Source: Deltaproteobacteria bacterium UBA2385 (GTDB lineage Bacteria > Myxococcota_A > UBA796 > UBA2385). From it: a stretch of DNA of 11,609 bases. Positions 5,943 through 11,609 of the stretch are shown here, one piece after another. Location: NCBI GenBank assembly GCA_002343455.1, contig DDSR01000140.1, positions 1 to 11,609 of the forward strand, in the 5' to 3' direction. The notes under the pieces are model-generated. The model did no database searches, was not told where the DNA came from, and worked only from the letters and a program-made list of their open reading frames with translations. Made by a program: the position numbers and the translations under genes. Within the stretch, counting starts at the first letter, position 1. Every line of letters begins with the position of its first letter.

Positions 5943-6455
5943 TCAGAACCGCTCGAAGCGTTGGGCGTAGCCGATGCCGTTTCCGACGCCGAGGTTGAGC
6001 TGCCAGAGGACCTCGTTGTCGGGGCTGACCACCTGGATCTCGCCGGCGGTGGTCCAGGTGATGACGGTGTTGCCGTTGTAGAGGCGATCGGCGTTGCCCA
6101 GGGCCGTGATCTTCATCGGCGGGTCGTGGTGGTGCCGCCAGACCTCGGTGGCGGTGCCGGCGTCGTGGTCCAGGGCCCAGACATGCTCGTAGCTCTCGTC
6201 GTCCAGTGCGAGGATGGTGTGTTGATTGCGCAGGCCGACCAGGATCAGGCCCAGGGCCGGGTGGTAGTCGAGGGCGTTGGCGTGGGTCCAGTCGCCATCC
6301 TCGGGGATGGGCGTCAGGTCCGGATCGAGCTGCTCCCAGGCCGACCAGACCGTCTCCTCGGTGGAGCCGTCCAGCGCGCGCTTGACCTCATTGTCGGCCT
6401 GAACGGTCTGCCCGTCGATCTCTCGCTCCTCGCCGCCCGTCGGTCCATCTGCCTC
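5943..6455 (-). pseudogene. C-terminal remnant of an arylsulfotransferase (ASST)-like propeller protein
   Basis: A minus-strand frame from about 6455 to a TGA at 5945-5943 encodes about 170 residues of convincing protein: VWSAWEQLDPD, GDWTHANALDYHP, ILVGLRNQHTILALD, TEVWRHHHDPPMKITALG, RLYNGNTVITWTTAGEIQ and EVLWQLNLGVGNGIGYAQRF. The WTHANALDY, LRNQ and NGNT spacing resembles bacterial arylsulfotransferase/PQQ-propeller C-termini. Such proteins are normally several hundred residues; here the N-terminal part is missing. The frame stays open to a stop at 6740-6738, but the only ATG is internal (6116) and there is no GTG or TTG start upstream of it. The missing part cannot fit because the VWA gene begins at 6542. 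It is read as a truncated, decayed gene, convergent with the OmpA gene 18 bases away. The opposite-strand frame at 5961-6578 is its shadow. Confidence 0.7.
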
Positions 6456-6541
6456 CCAGCCCCTGACAGACTCCTCACGAACCGCCCCCCAACCCCGAGG
6501 TCGGACCTCTACATCCCCGCTGCCGCGCCCTGGAGGTCCCC
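6456..6541 (+). promoter_or_regulatory. Upstream region and ribosome binding site of the VWA gene
   Basis: The 86 bases between the ASST remnant and the VWA gene hold a strong Shine-Dalgarno GGAGG at 6532-6536, five bases before the GTG at 6542, which fixes that start. A run of C residues at 6484-6490 is notable. No convincing -35/-10 pair was recognised, although any promoter for the VWA gene should lie here or inside the remnant. Confidence 0.6.
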
Positions 6542-8311
6542 GTGTCCCGTCGCACCTGGTTTGTCTCTCTCGCCCTGATCGGCGCCGCCGGGGCGCTCGG
6601 CCTCGCCCTGAGCCTGCCCTCGCAGGAGCCGAGGCTCTTGTTGGCCGGCTCTGTCGGCGAGGGCGCCCCAGAGCCGGAGATGGAGCCTCTGCCGCCCTTC
6701 GATCCGGACGCGGAGAGTCAAGCGAGGGTTGATCGCATCAAGCAACGACCGCTGCTGATTGAGGGCCTGATCGGCTCCGCTGGGTCCGGCAACACTGGCA
6801 CGGCCTACGGCGCCGGGGGCCTGGGCACCAAGGGCACGGGCCTGGGCGGCGGCGGCCTGGGATCCTCGGGCTACGGCTCCTCGGGCTACGGGAAGGGCGA
6901 AGGGCAGGTCCGCCGCGCTCCTCCCCCGAGCAGCGAACACTTCACCGACTACGGGACCAACGAGCTGGTCCTCTCCGCGACCGACCGCCTGAGCACCTTC
7001 TCGATCGACGTGGACACCGGCAGCTACACCCTGGCCCGCTCCAGCCTGAACGGTGGCAGCCTGCCGGCGACCAGCGCGGTGCGGGTCGAGGAGTTCGTCA
7101 ACTACTTCGACTACGGCTACATCGGCCCCACGAACGGCGCCCCCTTCGCGGTGAACATGGAGGCCGCGCCCAGCCCCTGGGACCCGACCCGCCATGTGCT
7201 GCGCATCGGGGTGCAGGCCGATCGCTTGGAGGGCCACGCGCGCAAGCCGGTGCGGCTGGTCTTCCTGGTCGACGTCAGCGGCTCGATGAGCGGCAACGGC
7301 CGGCTGGAGCTGGCGAAGCAGTCCCTCACCGACCTGGTCGGGCGGCTCGGGCCCGAGGACAGCGTCGGGCTGGTGACCTACGCGGGCGCGGTCAAGCGGG
7401 TGCTGGAGCCGACCTCCTGCACCGAGAAGGAGCGCATCCTGCAGGCCCTGGACGAGCTGCGGCCGGGCGGCGGCACGGCGATGGGCAGCGGGATCGATCT
7501 CGCCTACGCCATGGCGGAGGAGGCCTTCGTTCGCGGGGCCGAGAACCGCGTCGTCGTGCTCTCGGACGGAGACGCCAACGTCGGGGCCCGCACGCATGAA
7601 CAGATGCTGGAGTCGATCCGCGGCTACGCCCGCCGGGGCATCACCCTCTCCACCGTCGGCTTCGGGCGAGGCAACTACAAGGACACGCTGATGGAGCAGC
7701 TCGCCAACGAGGGCGACGGCAACTACTCCTACGTGGACAGCCTGAAGGAGGGCCGGCGACTGTTCGGCGAGCGGCTGGGGGGGACGATCCAGACGGTGGC
7801 CCGCGACGTGAAGATCCAGGTCGAGTTCGAGCCCGAGGCGGTCCTGGCCTACCGGCTCATCGGCTACGAGAACCGCGACATCGCCGATCGGGACTTCCGG
7901 AACGACCGGGTCGACGCCGGCGAGATCGGCAGCGGCCACAGCGTGACGGCGCTGTACGAGCTGGTGCTGCGGGAGGATCGGGGCGAGGCGGCGCTGGCGA
8001 CGGTTCGGCTGCGGGCGAAGCCGGCGGGCGCGGACCGACCGGCGGAGGAGTGGACGACGAGCTTCTCCTCCCGGCTGCTGCGCGAGGAGCTGGCGGACGC
8101 CTCGCCCTCCTTCCGGCTGGCCCTGGGGGTCGCCTCTTTCGCCGAGCTGCTGCGGGCCAGCCCGCACGTCGAGGAGCTGCGGTACGCGCAGGTCTGGCAG
8201 CTCGTCGACGGGGCGCGGCGCCCGAGCGACGAAGCCAGCGCCGAGCTGCTGGAGCTGATCGCGCAGGCGGCGAGGATGAGCGGGGAGGGGAGCGGGCTGG
8301 CCTCCCGGTAG
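6542..8311 (+). CDS. YfbK-like von Willebrand factor A domain protein, Gly-rich, secreted or anchored
   Basis: The 589-aa protein has the YfbK layout: a short VWA-associated N-terminal domain, a central VWA domain and a C-terminal DUF3520-type domain. Residues 6-25 are hydrophobic (FVSLALIGAAGALGLALSL) and serve as signal peptide or anchor. Residues 76-121 are a Gly-rich linker with GGLGTKGTGLGGGG and two GSSGYG copies. Residues 132-205 (ELVLSATDRLSTFSIDVDTGSYTLAR, in parts) match the YfbK N-terminal domain. The VWA domain at about 238-405 has a complete metal-ion site: Asp244, Ser246 and Ser248 in DVSGSMS, Thr312, and Asp342 in SDGDAN. The C-terminal part at about 415-580 matches the DUF3520 region, including the last helix VWQLVDGARRP. 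VWA domains bind protein ligands through a metal; the partner is unknown. The GTG start is fixed by GGAGG. The next gene follows after 41 bases and is probably co-transcribed. Confidence 0.93.
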   Translation: MSRRTWFVSLALIGAAGALGLALSLPSQEPRLLLAGSVGEGAPEPEMEPLPPFDPDAESQARVDRIKQRPLLIEGLIGSAGSGNTGTAYGAGGLGTKGTGLGGGGLGSSGYGSSGYGKGEGQVRRAPPPSSEHFTDYGTNELVLSATDRLSTFSIDVDTGSYTLARSSLNGGSLPATSAVRVEEFVNYFDYGYIGPTNGAPFAVNMEAAPSPWDPTRHVLRIGVQADRLEGHARKPVRLVFLVDVSGSMSGNGRLELAKQSLTDLVGRLGPEDSVGLVTYAGAVKRVLEPTSCTEKERILQALDELRPGGGTAMGSGIDLAYAMAEEAFVRGAENRVVVLSDGDANVGARTHEQMLESIRGYARRGITLSTVGFGRGNYKDTLMEQLANEGDGNYSYVDSLKEGRRLFGERLGGTIQTVARDVKIQVEFEPEAVLAYRLIGYENRDIADRDFRNDRVDAGEIGSGHSVTALYELVLREDRGEAALATVRLRAKPAGADRPAEEWTTSFSSRLLREELADASPSFRLALGVASFAELLRASPHVEELRYAQVWQLVDGARRPSDEASAELLELIAQAARMSGEGSGLASR

Positions 8312-8312
8312 A

Positions 8313-8329
8313 ACCGCGCTCGCCGCGGT
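8313..8329 (+). other. Small hairpin between the VWA and STAND genes
   Basis: ACCGCG and CGCGGT form a 6-bp stem with loop CTCGC, two bases after the VWA stop. No T run follows, so it is not a convincing intrinsic terminator; the two genes may still share a transcript. The remaining 23 bases to the next ATG show no Shine-Dalgarno. Confidence 0.3.
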
Positions 8330-8352
8330 CCTGGCGATGATATCCGGCGCCC

Positions 8353-11322
8353 ATGGCGATCCTCTTCGGCCCCTTCCGCCTCGACCCTGCCGAGCGTCGG
8401 CTCAGCCGTGACGGGGTGGCGCTCGACGTCCAGGACCAGGTGATCGAGGTGCTGGTGGCCCTGACCGGGCGACCGGGCGGGCTGTGGACCCGCGAGGAGC
8501 TCCACGATCGCCTCTGGCCCGACGCGATCGTCAGCGAGGACGCGCTCTTTCAGGCGCTGGCCAAGACGCGCAAGGCCCTGGGGGATCCCTCGCGGCAGCC
8601 GCTGTACATCGCGACGGTGCCCGGCCACGGCTACCGCTTCCTGGCCGAGGTGCGGATCGAGGAGGAGCCCGCGCCCGCCTCCGCACCCGCTCCTGTCGCT
8701 GCGCCGGTCTTCCGCCCGCCCACCGGGCTGGTGGGCCGCGACGAGCTGCTGGTCCGGCTGGAGTCCGAGCTGCGCGACGGCGCCGGCCTGTGGACGCTGA
8801 CCGGCCCCGGCGGCATCGGCAAGACCCGCCTCTCGCTGGAGCTGGGGGTCCGGCTGGCTTCGGAGCTCTCGGGCGGCGTGGTGGTCTGCGACCTCCAGCA
8901 GGCCAGCACGGTCGACGAGGTCCGCGCCGCGGCGGCCTACGCCCTGCGGGTCGCTCCCCAGACGCTGGGCGAGGCCGAAGCCCTGGCGGGCGAGCTGCGC
9001 AGCCGAGGGGCGGTGCTGCTGGTCCTCGACAACGGCGAGCAGGTCGCCGCCGAGCTGGCCCAGGTCTGCCAGGCGCTGCTCCAGGCGGCGCCCCAGGCGC
9101 GGCTGCTCGTGACCAGCCGGGTGCGCCTGGGGCTGGCGGGCGAGCACCTCGTGGAGCTGCCGGTCCTCGCCCTGCCGCCCATCGAGGCGGACCTCGACGC
9201 CCTGCGCGCCTCCTCCGCCGGCGCCCTGCTGCTGGAGCGGGCCGCCGAGATCGGCTTCCGGGCGCAGCCGGTCCACGCGCTGGCGCTGGCCGCCTTGACC
9301 CATCGCCTGGGCGGCCTGCCCCTGGCGCTGGAGCTGGCGGCCCCGCGGCTGCGCCTGCTCAGCCCCGAGCAGCTCCTCGCTCGGATGGACCGCCACCTGG
9401 ACCTGCTGGGCGCCACCCTGGGCGCGCGTCCGGCCCGGCACGCCAGCATGCGGTCGGCGATCGCCTCCTCCTGGGAGCTGCTCGACGCGCCGGCTCGGCG
9501 GTCGCTCGCGCAGCTCTCGGTGGTCCCGGGTCCGTTCACGGCCGAGCTGGCCGAGGCGCTGCTCGCCCGAGAGGAGGATCCGCTCGAGCTGCTGGCGACC
9601 CTGGTCGACCACAGCCTGGTGCACCGGGTCGATGGGGAGCCGCCGCGCCTCCAGCTGATGCCGGGCATCCGCGACTTCGCCGCCGAGCAGCTCTCCGATC
9701 GCGGGGCCGTGCTCGACCGGCTCGCCGAGTGGCTGGTGGCGCCGGGCACCTTCGACCCGCACCCGGATCGGGCCGGTGTCCAGGCGGGCCTGCTCCGCAG
9801 CACGCTCCTGCGGGTCTACGAGCACGCGCGGGCGGCCGGTCGGGTCGAGCTGGCTGCCAGGCTGGCCGCCGCCCTGGCGCCGGCGCTGCTCGCCGAGGGG
9901 CCGCTGCAGCTCGCCGCCCGCATCTGCGCGGAGGCTCGGCAGGCCGGTCCCCTGCCGCCCGCGCTGACCCGGCGGCTCGCCTGCACCGAGGCCGAGGCCC
10001 GCCTGCAGCTCTTCGAGACCCGGCAGGTGGCCGAGCTGCTGGACCTGGCCCAGGCGCTCGGCGCCGATCCCGAAGTGGACCGGCTGCGGGTCTTCCTGCT
10101 CCATCACAGCGGGAGCATCGAGGCGGCCATCGAGCTGGGCCTGGCTGCCCTGGAGCGTTTCCCCGAGCCGACCCCGGCCCGGGTGGGCCTGCTGCTCGCG
10201 ACGGCCTCGGCCGAGCGCTATGGCAAGCTCCTGGCCGCCTCTCAGGCCCACCTCGACGAGGCGGCGACCATCATCGAGGCCCATGATCTGCGCAAGGCTC
10301 GCGTGGCGGCCTGCATCGGGCAGAGCGTCCTGAGCTTCTCGCGGGGCGAGGTCCGGGAGAGCCTGGAGCGCGGGCGCCAGGCCCTGGCGCTGCTGGAGGG
10401 GGGGCCGGATCGCCTGGACCAGGCGACCGCGCACGAGCGGGTCGGCATGGCGCTGATCTTCCTGGGGCAGCTGGACGAGGCCGGCCTGCACCTGGCCGAG
10501 GCCGAGCGCCTCGCGCGCCAGGCGGGTTCGACCCGGGGGGTCGCCTATGCGGTCGAGGGCCTCGCCCGGCTGGCCACTTTTCGTGGCGATCTGTCCACGG
10601 GGGAGCGGCTGTACCGGCAAGCGACCGAGGCCTTCGCCGAGGCCGGGCTGGCGGCCATCGCCGCGGTGGTGCGGGGGAACCTGGGCCAGCTCCTGGCGCG
10701 CATGGGCAAGCTGGACGAGGCCGAGGCGATCCTCCTCCAGGCTCAAGCCGGGCAGCTGGAGGCCAAGATCGACGTCGGCTTCGTGTTGCACAACCTGGGC
10801 ATGGTCTCCCTGCTGCGGGGAGATCTGGACCTCGCCCGTGAGCGGATGCTGGCCGGCATGGAGGAGCATCGGCGTACGGGAAACGCCCGGGCCGAGCTGC
10901 TCTCCCGAGGCTACCTCGCACAGATCGAGCTGGCGGCGGGCAACGCGGCGGGGGCGGTCCAGATCCTCCCCGCGGTCATCGAGAGCCTGGCTGCGCAGGA
11001 CCTCCACCAGGTCCGGGCCCGGATGCAGGGGCTGCTGGGCCGCGCCCTGAGCGAGGTCGGTCGAGCCCAGGAGGCCCGCGCCGCCTTCCTCGCCGGGGAG
11101 GAGACGCTGAGGGAGCGCTCGATGCAGGAGGACCTGGGGCTGCTGCTCTGCCGCCGGGGGCGGGCCCACCTGAGCTGGGCAGAGACGGACGAGGCCCGAG
11201 CCTGCGAGGCCGAGGCGGCGGCGCTGGCGAGGATCTGCGGCTCGCCCGAGGACAGTGAGCTGGGCCGGGAGCGCCGCGAGCTGGCGGCTCAGCTCTCCTC
11301 GTTCAACGGATCCGCGGGCTGA
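8353..11322 (+). CDS. Winged-helix/STAND (NB-ARC) ATPase transcriptional regulator with TPR repeats
   Basis: The 989-aa protein looks like a one-component, ATP-switched transcription factor. Residues 4-98 are an OmpR/CadC-type winged helix ([38 protein letters not shown]). A Pro/Ala linker follows (104-122). The STAND module has VGRDELL at 127-133, Walker [10 protein letters not shown] at 151-159, Walker B VLLVLDN at 221-227, LLVTSR at 251-256, and [10 protein letters not shown] at 321-330. [14 protein letters not shown] (about 372-385) is the helical domain after it. From about 540 to 980 are helical TPR-like repeats such as [36 protein letters not shown] and [16 protein letters not shown], which usually hold the inhibited state and sense a ligand or partner. 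There is no receiver domain and no SARP-type BTAD, unlike AfsR. The ATG at 8353 lies directly before the winged helix; no Shine-Dalgarno is seen. Its 3' end overlaps the converging ABC gene by 34 bases. Confidence 0.93.
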   Translation: MAILFGPFRLDPAERRLSRDGVALDVQDQVIEVLVALTGRPGGLWTREELHDRLWPDAIVSEDALFQALAKTRKALGDPSRQPLYIATVPGHGYRFLAEVRIEEEPAPASAPAPVAAPVFRPPTGLVGRDELLVRLESELRDGAGLWTLTGPGGIGKTRLSLELGVRLASELSGGVVVCDLQQASTVDEVRAAAAYALRVAPQTLGEAEALAGELRSRGAVLLVLDNGEQVAAELAQVCQALLQAAPQARLLVTSRVRLGLAGEHLVELPVLALPPIEADLDALRASSAGALLLERAAEIGFRAQPVHALALAALTHRLGGLPLALELAAPRLRLLSPEQLLARMDRHLDLLGATLGARPARHASMRSAIASSWELLDAPARRSLAQLSVVPGPFTAELAEALLAREEDPLELLATLVDHSLVHRVDGEPPRLQLMPGIRDFAAEQLSDRGAVLDRLAEWLVAPGTFDPHPDRAGVQAGLLRSTLLRVYEHARAAGRVELAARLAAALAPALLAEGPLQLAARICAEARQAGPLPPALTRRLACTEAEARLQLFETRQVAELLDLAQALGADPEVDRLRVFLLHHSGSIEAAIELGLAALERFPEPTPARVGLLLATASAERYGKLLAASQAHLDEAATIIEAHDLRKARVAACIGQSVLSFSRGEVRESLERGRQALALLEGGPDRLDQATAHERVGMALIFLGQLDEAGLHLAEAERLARQAGSTRGVAYAVEGLARLATFRGDLSTGERLYRQATEAFAEAGLAAIAAVVRGNLGQLLARMGKLDEAEAILLQAQAGQLEAKIDVGFVLHNLGMVSLLRGDLDLARERMLAGMEEHRRTGNARAELLSRGYLAQIELAAGNAAGAVQILPAVIESLAAQDLHQVRARMQGLLGRALSEVGRAQEARAAFLAGEETLRERSMQEDLGLLLCRRGRAHLSWAETDEARACEAEAAALARICGSPEDSELGRERRELAAQLSSFNGSAG

Positions 11323-11609
11323 TCCACGATCTGACGCCGCACCAGCCCGGCGTAGATCCCCCCTCGCGCCAACAGCTCTTCGTGCCGCCCTCGCTCGACG
11401 ACGCGCCCCTCCTCCAGGACCAGGATCAGATCGGCCTGCTGGACCGTGCTCAGCCGGTGGGCGATGGCCAGCACCGTACGATCGCGGGCCAGCCGGTCCA
11501 GCGCCTCCTGCACCAGGGCCTCGCTCTCGGTGTCCAGGGCGCTGGTGGCCTCGTCCAGCACCAGGATGGGGGCGTCGCGCAGGACGGCGCGGGCGATGCA
11601 GATGCGCTG
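11289..11609 (-). CDS. ABC exporter, C-terminal end of fused permease/ATPase (partial)
   Basis: The last 106 residues of an ABC ATPase enter from the right edge. They start just after the LSGGQ signature ([14 protein letters not shown]), then Walker B and D-loop [15 protein letters not shown], the H-loop AIAHRLSTV, and the usual C-terminal ending of exporters ([29 protein letters not shown]). This ending is typical of MsbA/MdlB-type exporters with membrane and ATPase domains in one chain, so the substrate cannot be told from this part. It could carry lipid A, but the LPS genes lie 9 kb away and nothing here shows a link. The TGA at 11291-11289 lies inside the convergent STAND gene. Confidence 0.95.
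   Translation of the reverse strand, partial: QRICIARAVLRDAPILVLDEATSALDTESEALVQEALDRLARDRTVLAIAHRLSTVQQADLILVLEEGRVVERGRHEELLARGGIYAGLVRRQIVDQPADPLNEES

Noticed and set aside
5961..6578. Plus-strand frame of 205 codons between the OmpA and VWA genes
   Set aside because: The minus strand here has recognisable arylsulfotransferase-like motifs; the plus frame is Val/Gly/Asp-rich shadow and would overlap the VWA start.
6509..8167. 552-codon minus-strand frame opposite the VWA gene
   Set aside because: It is the shadow of the VWA gene, which has an intact metal site and a strong ribosome binding site; the minus translation is low-complexity.
7864..11169. 1101-codon open frame on the minus strand
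   Set aside because: It is antisense to the STAND regulator, whose domains and motifs are clear. Long antisense frames are expected when third positions are nearly all G or C. The translation is Gln/Gly/Ala/Arg-rich with no recognisable motif.
47..11609. CRISPR array, tRNA, rRNA, insertion sequence or attachment site
   Set aside because: No spaced palindromic repeat array, cloverleaf, transposase motif or terminal inverted repeat was found on reading both strands.

Overview
The window is very GC-rich (by eye about 70% or more, with strong G/C at third codon positions). It comes from a Gram-negative bacterium: it carries LPS core and lipid A genes (waaA, lpxK) and a secreted OmpA-type peptidoglycan-binding protein. 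The large winged-helix/STAND/TPR regulator, the glycine-rich YfbK-like VWA protein and an arylsulfotransferase-like remnant are reminiscent of Myxococcota or related deltaproteobacterial lineages. That placement is inference; no rRNA or taxonomic marker is present.

Layout. (a) 47-4613, minus strand, transcribed right to left: a SAM-dependent methyltransferase (RRNAD1/METTL25-like), a pirin, an alkyltransferase-like DNA-repair protein (ATL) and a WaaA-LpxK fusion. ATL and WaaA-LpxK overlap by 4 bp (GTGA), and pirin and ATL are 9 bp apart, so these three look like one transcription unit. A GC hairpin plus TTT sits at the methyltransferase stop codon and may separate that gene from pirin. (b) 4519-4643: divergent control region with a 17-bp three-copy direct repeat and an inverted repeat. 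(c) 4644-5924, plus: OmpA-family protein with signal peptide, an unrecognised four-cysteine N-terminal domain, a Pro/Ala repeat linker and an OmpA domain. (d) 5943-about 6455, minus: C-terminal remnant of an arylsulfotransferase-like beta-propeller protein with no usable start. (e) 6542-8311 and 8353-11322, plus: secreted or anchored YfbK-like VWA protein followed by a 989-aa winged-helix/NB-ARC/TPR regulator. (f) 11289-11609, minus: the 3' end of an ABC exporter, overlapping the regulator tail to tail by 34 bp.

How they fit together. The left half serves the cell envelope (Kdo transfer and lipid A 4'-phosphorylation in one polypeptide) with DNA-damage recognition and a pirin on the same transcript. 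The right half looks like an envelope-sensing and regulatory block. No mobile element, CRISPR array, tRNA or rRNA was seen. The observations most worth follow-up are the WaaA-LpxK fusion, the unknown domain of the OmpA protein, the decayed arylsulfotransferase and the VWA/STAND pair.
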